From the NCBI RefSeq assembly GCF_018531495.1, contig NZ_JAHDTI010000018.1:62001-126000 (forward strand): 64,000 nt of DNA. The letters run 5' to 3'. The position numbers and the translations under genes were made by a program. The notes below the pieces were generated by a model. It did no database searches and was not told the origin of the DNA. It was given only the letters and a program-made list of their open reading frames with translations. This stretch comes from Nonomuraea sediminis. Lineage in GTDB: Bacteria; Actinomycetota; Actinomycetes; Streptosporangiales; Streptosporangiaceae. Below are positions 1 to 7,399 of the stretch, piece by piece (position 1 is the first letter of the stretch; each line of letters opens with the position of its first letter).

Positions 1-248
1 TCGGTGGAGGTGATCGCGAGGGCGTCGGTGCCGAGCAGCCGGCGCAGGTGGCGCACGGCCTTCCTGGCGGAGTCACGGGTCAGCCCTGCCCGCAGGGAGG
101 GGGCCGCCAGCGCGGCGGTGTGCAGCGTGGTGAAGGTAGCGTCGTCCTTCAGGCCTCCTTCGGGGAGCGCGGGGCGCCGCCGCCTGCCGACGGCGAACCC
201 GAGGAGGAAGGCCGCCAGGACGAGTACCACGCACGCGGTGGTCGGCAT
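1..248 (-). CDS. LytS-type sensor histidine kinase, N-terminal part only
   Basis: The gene starts at the ATG read from 248 and runs off the left edge, so only about 82 residues are visible. The protein opens with one hydrophobic helix (about residues 4-19) and an RRRR stop-transfer stretch. It then continues with a segment like the start of the GAF-type region found in actinobacterial LytS/BtsS-like kinases, with the pattern TLHTAALAAPSLRAGL and then RHLRRLLGTDALAIT. The kinase domains lie outside the window, so the assignment rests on this N-terminal pattern alone. It would normally pair with a LytTR response regulator. Confidence 0.55.
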   Translation of the reverse strand, partial: MPTTACVVLVLAAFLLGFAVGRRRRPALPEGGLKDDATFTTLHTAALAAPSLRAGLTRDSARKAVRHLRRLLGTDALAITST

Positions 249-292
249 GCGGGCAACCGTAGCCAATAACACCCCGTGTTCGGGTGGAAACG

Positions 293-934
293 CTATGGAG
301 GGCCTTCGCCCGGCTCCTCCTGATAGGAGTAGCGCTGCTCGAGCCAGGGATCGGCGATGTTGTGGTAGCCGCGTTCCTCCCAGAAGCCGCGCCGGTCCTC
401 GACGAGGTACTCGATGGCGCGCACCCATTTGACGCTCTTCCACGCGTACAGGTGCGGCACGACGATGCGCAGCGGGAATCCCCTGTCGGCGCTGATGGGC
501 TTGTCGTCCAGGTCGGTGGCGAACAGCGTGCCCGGCGCGGTGAGGTCTGACATGCGCAGGTTGGCGCTGTAGCCGTATTCGGCCCAGATCATCACGTGGC
601 TCACGCCGGGATCCGGCGGCGCGGCCTCCAGGATGGCCGCCGGCCGCACGCCGCCCCACTCGTTGCCCATGAGTGAGAACTTCGTCACGCAGTGGAAGTC
701 GGCGATGACGTTGGTGCGGGGCAGCCGCTCGAAGTCGGGCCAGGTGAAGCGATACTGCTCACCGGAGGCGGTGGCGCCGAACACGCGGAAGTCCCAGGTT
801 TCCGGTCTGAACGCAGGAACCCTGCCGTAGTGGATCACGGGTCGGCCGCGCGGGACGTACTGCCCCGGAGGCAGGCGCGACTCCTCCACGATCACTCCCC
901 TCGCCGGTCTCGTGGTCCGGTGCCATCCTGCCAT
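293..934 (-). CDS. sulfite-oxidase-like molybdopterin oxidoreductase
   Basis: This 213-residue protein is a short cytoplasmic-type member of the sulfite oxidase/YedY superfamily, in which molybdopterin-bound molybdenum performs oxygen-atom transfer. The molybdenum-ligating cysteine sits in ADFHCVTKFS (Cys82). The conserved WGGV segment follows, and the C-terminal PHLYAWKSVKWV motif contacts the cofactor. No Tat signal or heme domain is visible, so it is not a respiratory sulfite dehydrogenase. The substrate is unknown. The ATG at 934 has no strong ribosome binding site, and a start a little downstream is possible. Confidence 0.85.
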   Translation of the reverse strand: MAGWHRTTRPARGVIVEESRLPPGQYVPRGRPVIHYGRVPAFRPETWDFRVFGATASGEQYRFTWPDFERLPRTNVIADFHCVTKFSLMGNEWGGVRPAAILEAAPPDPGVSHVMIWAEYGYSANLRMSDLTAPGTLFATDLDDKPISADRGFPLRIVVPHLYAWKSVKWVRAIEYLVEDRRGFWEERGYHNIADPWLEQRYSYQEEPGEGPP

Positions 935-970
935 CGGTGCCCGCTCGGCTCGCGGGCGGGTTCGGTGCGC

Positions 971-985
971 TACTATTGCGCACTA
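971..985 (+). promoter_or_regulatory. promoter -10 of the aroF leader, probably leaderless
   Basis: TACTAT at 971-976 is a good actinobacterial -10 hexamer, and the leader ATG at 985 lies eight bases after it. Transcription therefore probably begins at or within a base or two of the ATG, giving a leaderless peptide mRNA. No convincing -35 element is seen. Confidence 0.5.
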
Positions 986-1053
986 TGCACAGCGCATTCC
1001 TGTTTTGGTATGGCGACGGACCCGGTTCCGCTCGCCATGTGAGGCTGCGCTAG
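985..1053 (+). CDS. aromatic leader peptide of aroF (attenuator)
   Basis: A 22-codon reading frame begins MHSAFLFWYGDG and contains Phe-Leu-Phe-Trp-Tyr in a row at codons 5-9. It ends at TAG 1051-1053, only 12 bases before a strong terminator and 76 bases before the DAHP synthase gene. Placing codons for all three aromatic amino acids ahead of the first enzyme of their pathway is the classic design of ribosome-mediated attenuation. Known parallels are trp leaders and the AroR leader before aroF in Corynebacterium. Bases 1018-1025 (GGACCCGG) copy the 3' arm of the terminator and can pair with 1075-1082, so they could form the antiterminator. Confidence 0.8.
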   Translation: MHSAFLFWYGDGPGSARHVRLR

Positions 1054-1065
1054 CACACAGGCGAA

Positions 1066-1109
1066 CAGAAGGCCCCGGGTCCGACAGGACCCGGGGCCTT
1101 CTGTCTTTT
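1066..1109 (+). terminator. attenuator terminator before aroF
   Basis: A perfect 17-bp inverted repeat (1066-1082 with 1087-1103) with a four-base GACA loop is followed by TCTTTT. It ends 21 bases before the aroF start. It can be disrupted by pairing of its 5' arm (1075-1082, CCGGGTCC) with GGACCCGG inside the leader peptide frame at 1018-1025. Confidence 0.85.
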
Positions 1110-1129
1110 CCCGACAGAGAGAGGTCAAC

Positions 1130-2161
1130 ATGGTGATCGTGATGGGCCGGGAGGCCACGCAGGACGACGTCGATTCCATCGTGTCGGTAGTCCAGGCGGC
1201 CGGCGTCGAGGCGTTCGTCAGCAGAGGCGTCCAGCGCACGATCGTCGGGCTGGTGGGCGACGTCACCCAGCTCGACGCGACCGGCCTGCGCGGCATGCAG
1301 GGCGTCAGGGACGTCATGCGCGTCTCGACCCCCTACAAGCTGGTCAGCAGGGAGAACCACCCGGACCGCTCGGTGGTGCGCGTCGGCGGCGTGCCGATCG
1401 GCCCGGACACGGTGACGCTGATCGCCGGGCCGTGCGCGGTGGAGACGCCCGAGCAGACGCTCGACGCCGCCAGGATGGCCCAGGAGGCCGGCGCGACCCT
1501 GCTGCGCGGCGGCGCCTACAAGCCCCGCACCTCGCCGTACGCTTTCCAGGGGCTGGGCGAGGCGGGCCTGCGCATCCTGGCCGACGTGCGCGCGGAGACC
1601 GGGTTGCCCATCGTCACCGAGGTCGTGGACGCCCACGACGTCGACCTCGTCGCCTCCTACGCCGACATGCTCCAGGTCGGCACGCGCAACGCGCAGAACT
1701 TCGCGCTGCTGCAGGCCGTCGGCGCGGCGGGCAAGCCGGTGATGCTCAAGCGCGGCATGAACGCCACGATCGAGGAATGGCTCATGGCGGCCGAGTACAT
1801 CGCCCAGCGCGGCAACCTGGACATCGTGCTGTGCGAGCGCGGCATCAGGACCTTCGAGACGGCCACCCGCAACACGCTGGACGTCTCGGCGGTGCCGACC
1901 GCGCAGCGCCTGTCGCACCTGCCGGTGATCATCGACCCGTCGCACTCAGGCGGGCGTCGCGACCTGGTGCTCCCGCTGACCCGCGCGGCGATCGCGGTGG
2001 GCGCCGACGGCGTGATCATCGACGTGCATCCGCAGCCCGAGCTCGCCCTGTGTGACGGGCCGCAGGCGCTGGTGCGCGAGGACCTCGGGGCGCTGGCGCA
2101 GGTCCTGCGCGACCTGCCGCCGCTGCTGGGCAAGACGGCTGCCTCCGCGGTGTCCGTCTGA
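1130..2161 (+). CDS. aroF: 3-deoxy-7-phosphoheptulonate (DAHP) synthase, type I beta
   Basis: The enzyme condenses phosphoenolpyruvate and erythrose 4-phosphate to DAHP, the committed step of the shikimate pathway, in the cytosol. It has 343 residues. Residues 1-70 form a small N-terminal extension of the AroF/AroG type. The TIM barrel follows, with the metal-ligand cysteine in AGPCAVE (Cys102), the phosphate-binding RGGAYKPRTSP segment, and the later metal ligands in DPSHSGGRR and IDVHPQP. GAGAGG lies just upstream of the ATG at 1130. Expression is most likely controlled by the leader-peptide attenuator immediately upstream. A hairpin at 2182-2212 follows the stop. Confidence 0.95.
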   Translation: MVIVMGREATQDDVDSIVSVVQAAGVEAFVSRGVQRTIVGLVGDVTQLDATGLRGMQGVRDVMRVSTPYKLVSRENHPDRSVVRVGGVPIGPDTVTLIAGPCAVETPEQTLDAARMAQEAGATLLRGGAYKPRTSPYAFQGLGEAGLRILADVRAETGLPIVTEVVDAHDVDLVASYADMLQVGTRNAQNFALLQAVGAAGKPVMLKRGMNATIEEWLMAAEYIAQRGNLDIVLCERGIRTFETATRNTLDVSAVPTAQRLSHLPVIIDPSHSGGRRDLVLPLTRAAIAVGADGVIIDVHPQPELALCDGPQALVREDLGALAQVLRDLPPLLGKTAASAVSV

Positions 2162-2181
2162 CGTGGGTTATCGATTTCGTC

Positions 2182-2212
2182 CGGCGGGCGATGCCGCGCC
2201 CCTCGCCCGCCG
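2182..2212. terminator. hairpin after aroF
   Basis: CGGCGGGCGA (2182-2191) pairs perfectly with TCGCCCGCCG (2203-2212) over an 11-base loop, 20 bases after the aroF stop. There is no T tract, so termination is inferred from position. A second, weaker inverted repeat, GAGTA-N7-TACTC (2220-2236), lies in the gap before the next gene. Confidence 0.5.
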
Positions 2213-2279
2213 TACTCACGAGTAACTTAAGTACTCCACCCCATGCGCCGATATTTCGCCCGGCGCGACGATTAGCGGC

Positions 2280-2570
2280 ATGAGTAAGCCCCTTCGCCCC
2301 ACCCACACGACCGCGTACTACGTCCAGGCGATCCTGTCGTTCGCCGTCTCGGTCGGGGCCGTCACGATCGCCCTGGCCTACCTGCCGGCCGACACCTGGG
2401 TCCGCGCCTTCCTCGCGCTGGGCGTCCTCTACGTGGTCACCTCGACCTTCACCCTCGCCAAGGTCGTCCGCGACCGCCAGGAACTGTCCGAGGTCACCAA
2501 CCGCGTCGATCAGGCCCGCCTCGACAAACTCCTCACCGAGCACGATCCCTTCCGCGTCGAGTCTTCTTGA
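2280..2570 (+). CDS. YiaA/YiaB-family small inner membrane protein
   Basis: This 96-residue protein has two hydrophobic helices (about residues 12-34 and 40-60) and a charged cytoplasmic tail ending in RVDQARLDKLLTEHDPF. The pattern YYVQAILSFAVSVGA followed by RAFLALGVLYVVTSTFTLAK is typical of the YiaAB two-helix family. The biochemical role of the family is unknown. It stands alone between the aroF hairpin and a block of dispersed repeats. The ATG at 2280 has no clear Shine-Dalgarno sequence. Confidence 0.8.
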   Translation: MSKPLRPTHTTAYYVQAILSFAVSVGAVTIALAYLPADTWVRAFLALGVLYVVTSTFTLAKVVRDRQELSEVTNRVDQARLDKLLTEHDPFRVESS

Positions 2571-2581
2571 TCCCTTCTCTT

Positions 2582-2700
2582 GTACGGCGAGCCGTCCTTC
2601 CGCCAGTCACCGCACTTCGGCTGGGCTCCGTCCAGGGAGACGCTCCTCCGGCGACGCGTGGCGGGCCACCGCTACGACGCCCGAAACCCACCTGTGCGGC
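2582..2700 (+). repeat. dispersed repeat family A, copy 1
   Basis: This non-coding segment begins GTACGGCGAGCC and carries the core GTCCAGGGAGACGCTCCTCC at 2629-2648, followed by a GCGACGCG...CGCTACGACGC segment. The same core recurs at 5983-6108 on this strand and, inverted, near 11415-11569 and 16725-16888. No protein-coding frame is shared between copies. Confidence 0.75.
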
Positions 2701-2747
2701 CCCCCACCCACGGCGGGCTCGCGCGCAACGGGTAACCCTGGGCTCTC

Positions 2748-2935
2748 CGCGCCGGGGTCGGCGAGGGAGGTGTGCGGCGGTTGTCCGGCGCCCGGTACGG
2801 CGGGCCAGAGGGACCGTGGTGCCCGCATCACGAAGCGCCGTGGCGGTGGGCGACCGTCACCGACTCGCCGGAAGCGCCGGTCGCGGGCCCTCAGCCGAAG
2901 TGCGACGGGCGGCCGGTTGCGGGGGCCTGCCGTAC
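2748..2935 (-). repeat. dispersed repeat family B, copy 1
   Basis: Read on the minus strand, this roughly 190-bp segment aligns along nearly its whole length with 22075-22262 on the plus strand. Shared blocks include CTGAGGGCCCGCGACCGGCG, GCGGGCACCACGGTCC and CTGGCCCGCCGTACCGGGCG. It lies directly beside a family A copy, and both families share a similar GTACGGC...GCACTYCGGCTG left end. The function is unknown. Confidence 0.75.
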
Positions 2936-2988
2936 AACAGAACGAGGCCCGCCATTCGACACAACAGAATGGGGCCGCCGTACAACAG
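2934..2988. repeat. three short direct repeats (ACAACAG)
   Basis: ACAACAG occurs at 2934-2940, 2961-2967 and 2982-2988, with partly conserved GGCCCGCC/GGGCCGCC between copies. The array abuts the stop codon of the esterase gene. It may be a degraded end of the neighbouring dispersed repeat. Confidence 0.5.
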
Positions 2989-2990
2989 GA

Positions 2991-4049
2991 CTATGCGCGC
3001 AGATGCGCGGTGAGCCAGGAGACCGCCTGGGGGAGCATGGCGTTCCAGACGCCGTAGTTGTGGCCGCCGGCGGCGAGGATGCTGGAGAAGACCTGTGTCG
3101 GGGACTTGGCGACCGCGCGCAGGCGTGAGACGTCCATGGCTGTGGCGGCGTCCTGGCGGGTGGCCATGGCCAGCAGGGCGACCCGGGGATGGCGGTGGTC
3201 GAGGACCTTGAGCATGTCGTTGGCCGCCAGCAGGCTGGGCGAGCGGGTGACCGCGGGCGCCGTGGGCGTGAGGTAGCCCGACAGGCTGACCGCGGCGGAG
3301 AAGTCCTTCGGGTGCTGCACCGCGACCTTGACCGCGCAGTAGCCGCCCTCCGAGTAGCCCATGGTGGCCCAGCCGCGGCGGTCGTGCGTGGTGCGGAAGG
3401 ACGACTCGACCATGCGCCGCACGTCGGTGGCCACCCAGGTCTGCACGCGCGGCCCGCCGGGCAGGTCGGTGCAGTCGGCGTCCATCCCGCTGCGGACCTG
3501 CGTGGTGACCGACACGAGGATCGCCGGGCGGACCTGCTGGGCCATCAGCTTGGTGATGTGCATCATCGTGAACCAGTTGTGCGCGGGCCCGGGGAAGCCC
3601 GGCAGCAGCTCCACGACCGGGAAGCGCCTGGTGGGGTCGGCCTTGTACTGCGGCGGCACCCACACGTACACCTGCGCCTTGATCCCGCTGGCGGGCCCCG
3701 AGACCGTGGCCACCCGCACGCCGTCGTTGCCGTAGGGGACGAACTTGACGTTGCCGGTGGCCGCCGAGGGCGGCGGATCGCCCACGTGCTGCTGCGGCGG
3801 CGGCGCGGCCTCGGCGCTGTTCTCGTCGAGGAACTCGCCGAGCGTGGCGTAGAACTCGTACTGCCTGTTGACGCTGATGCCGACCGCTGCCAGCGCCGTG
3901 ACCTGGCACAGCACGATCAGCAGCAGCCGCTGCAGCACCTGCGCGACGGCCGGCCCCCGCAGCCGCTTCCACACCACCACGCTGAGTACGGTCACCAGCA
4001 CCGCAAGCGTGATCACCCCGATCAACGCCGGGAGCCCCAAGAGGTCCAC
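2991..4049 (-). CDS. membrane-anchored putative esterase (mycolyltransferase-like fold)
   Basis: This 352-residue protein has two N-terminal hydrophobic helices (about 6-26 and 41-60), then a proline-rich linker and an extracytoplasmic alpha/beta-hydrolase domain from about residue 100. The nucleophile is Ser233 in TMGYSEGGYCA, and the likely catalytic histidine is in AAGGHNYGVWNAML near the C-terminus. This pattern matches the putative esterase/antigen-85-like family. Its substrate cannot be read from sequence. It faces thiI on the same strand with a 37-bp gap and could be cotranscribed after it. Confidence 0.8.
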   Translation of the reverse strand: MDLLGLPALIGVITLAVLVTVLSVVVWKRLRGPAVAQVLQRLLLIVLCQVTALAAVGISVNRQYEFYATLGEFLDENSAEAAPPPQQHVGDPPPSAATGNVKFVPYGNDGVRVATVSGPASGIKAQVYVWVPPQYKADPTRRFPVVELLPGFPGPAHNWFTMMHITKLMAQQVRPAILVSVTTQVRSGMDADCTDLPGGPRVQTWVATDVRRMVESSFRTTHDRRGWATMGYSEGGYCAVKVAVQHPKDFSAAVSLSGYLTPTAPAVTRSPSLLAANDMLKVLDHRHPRVALLAMATRQDAATAMDVSRLRAVAKSPTQVFSSILAAGGHNYGVWNAMLPQAVSWLTAHLRA

Positions 4050-4086
4050 GGTCGACAGGCTAGTGACCCCCCTGGTTAGCGCCAGG

Positions 4087-5271
4087 TTAGAGCGTGTACT
4101 CCTGGATGGAGTCGGCCAGTTGGACGGCCAGTTCCTCGGCGTCGAGCCGCTTCTCGATCTGCTTGAGGTCCTCGATCTTGGCGCGGGTCTCGGCGCGCTT
4201 GGGGGCCAGCAGCGTGCAGCAGTCCTCGTCGGGCAGCTCGGAGATCTCCAGCGTGCCGATGCGGCGGGCCTCGGCCATGATCTCCGTCTTGTCCCAGCCG
4301 ACCAGCGGCCGCAGGATCGGCATGTCGACGGCGTGGTCCTGGGCGGTGATGTTGGCCAGGGTCTGCGACGACACCTGGCCGAGCGCGTCGCCGGTGATCA
4401 GGGCGTGCGCCTTGATGCGGTGGGCGACCTCCTCGGCGGTCTTGAGCATGAGCCGCCGCTGCGCGATCACGGCCAGCCGGTCCTGCCCCGAGGTGCGGAT
4501 CGACTGCTGCGCCTTGCCGAACGGCACCACCCACAGCCGCGACTGCCCCTGGAACCGGTCGAGCTTGCGGACCAGCGCGTAGGCCTTGTAGATGGATTCC
4601 GAGGTGGTGAACGGGATGCCGGAGAAGTGCAGGAAGTCCACGTGCAGCCCGCGGCGCATCATCCGGTAGGCGGCCACCGGGGAGTCGATGCCGCCCGACA
4701 TGAGCACCAGGGCCCGCCCGCTGCTGCCGACCGGGAGCCCGCCCTGGCCGGGCAGCCCGTCGGTGAACATGAACACCTCGTCGCGGTCGACCTCGATGTG
4801 CAGGGTGAGGCCCGGGTTCTTCAGGTCGACGGGCAGGTGGTACTCGTCGTTGATGGCGCCGCCCACCAGGCGGTCGAGCTCGTTGGAGCGCAGCGGGAAG
4901 CGCTTGTCGCGGCGGCGGGACCTGACGGCGAACGTGGCGGGATGGCGGTCGCGGAAGAGCTCCAGCCCCGCCTTGAGCACGGTGTCGGGATCCTTGGGAA
5001 CCTGCCACGCGCTGTGGATCCACACCAGCCCTGGCACGTCGGCGACGCGCTGCGCCACCGCGTCGGCCCGGTCGGCGGTGCTGCCCTGGGGGAGGAAGAT
5101 CGCGATCACGCCGTGCCGCTTGCGCACGTCGACGGTGAAGTCGAACTGCTTGAGCGCCCCACGGATGTTGCCGATCAGGCGCCGTTCGAACAGCTCGCGG
5201 TTCTTGCCTTTCAGGACGATCTCGCCCAGCTTGAGCAGAACGCATGGCTCGCCCAGGGCGGACATCGTCAT
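4087..5271 (-). CDS. thiI: tRNA 4-thiouridine synthase ThiI
   Basis: ThiI adenylates U8 of tRNA and inserts sulfur, and it can also feed sulfur to thiamin synthesis. The 394-residue protein has an N-terminal ferredoxin-like part, a THUMP domain, and the PP-loop pyrophosphatase signature LMSGGIDSPVAAYR. It ends without the C-terminal rhodanese domain found in enterobacteria, so the sulfur relay must differ, as is usual in actinobacteria. The ATG at 5271 was chosen because CCGGAGG lies eight bases upstream. An ATG seven codons earlier has no such site. Confidence 0.92.
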   Translation of the reverse strand: MTMSALGEPCVLLKLGEIVLKGKNRELFERRLIGNIRGALKQFDFTVDVRKRHGVIAIFLPQGSTADRADAVAQRVADVPGLVWIHSAWQVPKDPDTVLKAGLELFRDRHPATFAVRSRRRDKRFPLRSNELDRLVGGAINDEYHLPVDLKNPGLTLHIEVDRDEVFMFTDGLPGQGGLPVGSSGRALVLMSGGIDSPVAAYRMMRRGLHVDFLHFSGIPFTTSESIYKAYALVRKLDRFQGQSRLWVVPFGKAQQSIRTSGQDRLAVIAQRRLMLKTAEEVAHRIKAHALITGDALGQVSSQTLANITAQDHAVDMPILRPLVGWDKTEIMAEARRIGTLEISELPDEDCCTLLAPKRAETRAKIEDLKQIEKRLDAEELAVQLADSIQEYTL

Positions 5272-5312
5272 GGTGGAACCTCCGGTAGTCATCGGCTTTC
5301 GACCTACCGAGT

Positions 5313-5945
5313 TTAGTCCTCGTCCAGCCCCTGCTCGATCGCGTATCTGACGAGCTCGACGCGGTTGTGGAGCTGGAGTTTGCCCAGAGTGTTCTGCACG
5401 TGGTTCTGCACGGTCCGGTGCGACAGGACCAGCCGGTCGGCGATCTGGCGGTAGGACAGACCCTTGGCGACCAGGCGCAGCACCTCGGTCTCACGCTCGG
5501 TCAGCCGCGGCCCGTCCTCGGGCTGGGCCCTGGCCGCCAGCCTGCGGTACTCCCCCAGCACCAGGCCCGCCAGGCCGGGCGTGAACACCGCGTCGCCGTC
5601 GGCGGTCCGCTGGACGGCTTCCAGGAACTCCTCCCGGCTCGCCGACTTCACCAGATATCCCGACGCGCCCGCTTTCACGGCCTCCAGCACGTCGTCGTGC
5701 TCGGCGCTGGCCGACAACACCAGGACCCGTGGCCCCTCCCCGAGCCCCCTGGCGACCTCCGCCCCGGACATGTCGGGCAGCTGCAGATCGAGCACCACCA
5801 CATCGGGCCGCACGGCCCGCGCCACCTGGATCGCCTGCCGCCCCTCCCCCACGGTGGCCACCACCTCGTAGCCCGCCTCGACGAGATCCCGCGCCACGGC
5901 GTCCCGCCACATCGGATGATCATCCACCACCATCACCCGCACCAT
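5313..5945 (-). CDS. macR: NarL/LuxR-type response regulator, MacR-like
   Basis: The 210-residue regulator has a receiver domain with the acidic pair in VMVVDDHPMWRD, the phospho-acceptor Asp53 in VVVLDLQLPDMSG and the switch lysine in YLVKSASREEF. A C-terminal LuxR-type helix-turn-helix follows (LTERETEVLRLVAKGLSYRQ). It closely resembles MacR, partner of MacS, a pair reported in Streptomyces to affect morphogenesis and antibiotic production. Its kinase gene lies upstream on the same strand but is separated from it by a dispersed repeat. The frame stays open 60 codons further upstream, but those codons are the repeat, so the ATG at 5945 is preferred. Confidence 0.88.
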   Translation of the reverse strand: MVRVMVVDDHPMWRDAVARDLVEAGYEVVATVGEGRQAIQVARAVRPDVVVLDLQLPDMSGAEVARGLGEGPRVLVLSASAEHDDVLEAVKAGASGYLVKSASREEFLEAVQRTADGDAVFTPGLAGLVLGEYRRLAARAQPEDGPRLTERETEVLRLVAKGLSYRQIADRLVLSHRTVQNHVQNTLGKLQLHNRVELVRYAIEQGLDED

Positions 5946-5982
5946 GCCCCCAACCCTACGCACATACGATCCGTCCTCCTCC

Positions 5983-6108
5983 CGTACGGCAAAGCCACCC
6001 ACCGCACTCCGGCCGAGCCCTGTCCAGGGAGACGCTCCTCCAGCGACGCGGGGTTGCCCGCCGCTACGACGCACGGGACCGGCTTCCCACCCCACCGGTG
6101 ACCCGCCG
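5983..6108 (+). repeat. dispersed repeat family A, copy 2, between macS and macR
   Basis: The segment starts GTACGGC and contains GCACTCCGGCCGAGCCCTGT, then the family core GTCCAGGGAGACGCTCCTCC and GTTGCCCGCCGCTACGACGC, ending near CACCGGTGACCCGCC. It occupies most of the gap between the kinase and regulator genes of one two-component operon. Confidence 0.8.
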
Positions 6109-6185
6109 TCGATATGCGCCTCCACCGAGCTGACCGTGATCCTGGGCTCGAGTTCCAGGTCGACGACCCGGTAGCGGCCCGGGGA

Positions 6186-7283
6186 TCACGTTGCCGGGAG
6201 GGTGATCTCCACCTCCGTGCCGTCCGGGGAGGACGTGATCGAGACGTGCCCGCCCAGGGATTCGACGCGGCCGACGATGGACTGGGCGATGCCGAGGCGG
6301 CCCTCGGTCCTGGCCTGGTCCAGGCGGCCGTCGGGGATGCCGGGGCCCTCGTCGCGAACGGTGACCGTGATCGTGCCGTCGGCCGACTCGGCGAAGACCC
6401 ACGCGCGGGCCGCGGGGCCGCAGTGGAGGCGGACGTTGTCCAGCGCGGCGCCGACGGCCGCGGCGACGTCCGTGGCCGCGGCCAGGACCATCGGCGTGGC
6501 CGGGGTCGAGACGGTCACGGTGGCCGTGCCGTACCTCATCAGGAGCGGCCGCAGGTCGCCCGAGGTGGTGCTCGAGGCGAGGGGCCGCAGTGCGATGAGC
6601 TCGCGCAGCGCCACCTCCTGCTCGCCGGCCAGCCGCCCGAGCTCGGCCGCCTCGCCGCCGATCTCCTGGCCGCGGCGCTGCACCAGCGCCAGCACCTGCA
6701 GGACCGAGTCATGGATGCCGCGGGCCAGGCGTTCACGCTCGCGCTGGGCGGCCTCGAGTTCGGTCGCCTGCTGCATGCGTTCCTCGGCCCGTTTGGCCAG
6801 CCGGGCGACGTGGCCGACCACGACCCCGGCCATGAACAGCAGCACCGCGGCGTTGAGCAGCACGGGCGCGTCGTGGGACCGCACGCGTAACCACAGGTCC
6901 GCGGCGGCCACGGCGCCCGCGCAGACGGCTCCCGCGCGCCGCCCGCCGTACACGGCCCAGGCCAGGACGGGACCCGCCACCCAGATCGCGGGCACCGGCA
7001 TGGTCCCGACCTCCTTCCCCAAGGAGCCCTGGACGTACGGCGAGGCCAGCAGGCACCCCAGCGTCACCGCCAGGTCGAGCGCCAGCAGCGGCCACCGGCG
7101 CAGCGCCTGGATCGAGTAGGCGAACGTGGCGGCCGCGGTCCACAAAGCCATGACACCGATGACCAGCCAGCCCGTGTACGGCTGGGCGTACCCGGAGTGC
7201 TGGGCCATCAGGACCCCCGCGTACACCAGCGACGCGACACGGAACACGGCGATGGCCCGCCAGAACGGCCCCTCGATGCTCAT
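6186..7283 (-). CDS. macS: MacS-family sensor histidine kinase
   Basis: The 365-residue membrane kinase starts MSIEGPFWRAIAVFR and has about six hydrophobic segments within residues 8-158. A HisKA_3-type dimerisation domain follows, with phospho-accepting His191 in ERLARGIHDSVLQ. The ATPase domain shows GAALDNVRLHC (N box), VRDEGPGIPDG (G1) and GRLGIAQSI (G2). This is the layout of MacS-type kinases that pair with NarL regulators. AGAAAG lies upstream of the ATG at 7283, and an in-frame ATG five codons earlier is an alternative. It diverges from the MHYT gene. Confidence 0.88.
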   Translation of the reverse strand: MSIEGPFWRAIAVFRVASLVYAGVLMAQHSGYAQPYTGWLVIGVMALWTAAATFAYSIQALRRWPLLALDLAVTLGCLLASPYVQGSLGKEVGTMPVPAIWVAGPVLAWAVYGGRRAGAVCAGAVAAADLWLRVRSHDAPVLLNAAVLLFMAGVVVGHVARLAKRAEERMQQATELEAAQRERERLARGIHDSVLQVLALVQRRGQEIGGEAAELGRLAGEQEVALRELIALRPLASSTTSGDLRPLLMRYGTATVTVSTPATPMVLAAATDVAAAVGAALDNVRLHCGPAARAWVFAESADGTITVTVRDEGPGIPDGRLDQARTEGRLGIAQSIVGRVESLGGHVSITSSPDGTEVEITLPAT

Positions 7284-7399
7284 GAATCTTTCTCGCATTT
7301 CGGACAAGCTGGTTGACAGATAGTGGAGATATCCATGCGAATTGGTCAGCGCTCCTGCCACAATCCGGTGACCCCCAAAATGCAAGGATTTCCGGACAT

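Noticed and set aside
4..432. Plus-strand frame at the left edge
   Set aside because: It is Arg/Ala-rich without a domain and lies opposite the LytS-type kinase start and the molybdoenzyme gene.
2571..2990. Protein-coding frames in the gap before the esterase
   Set aside because: All frames here are Arg/Pro/Gly-rich and coincide with dispersed repeats A and B. Frames are not conserved between repeat copies.
5946..6125. 60-codon N-terminal extension of the MacR-like regulator
   Set aside because: The extension is translated dispersed repeat sequence. The regulator family starts at the ATG at 5945.
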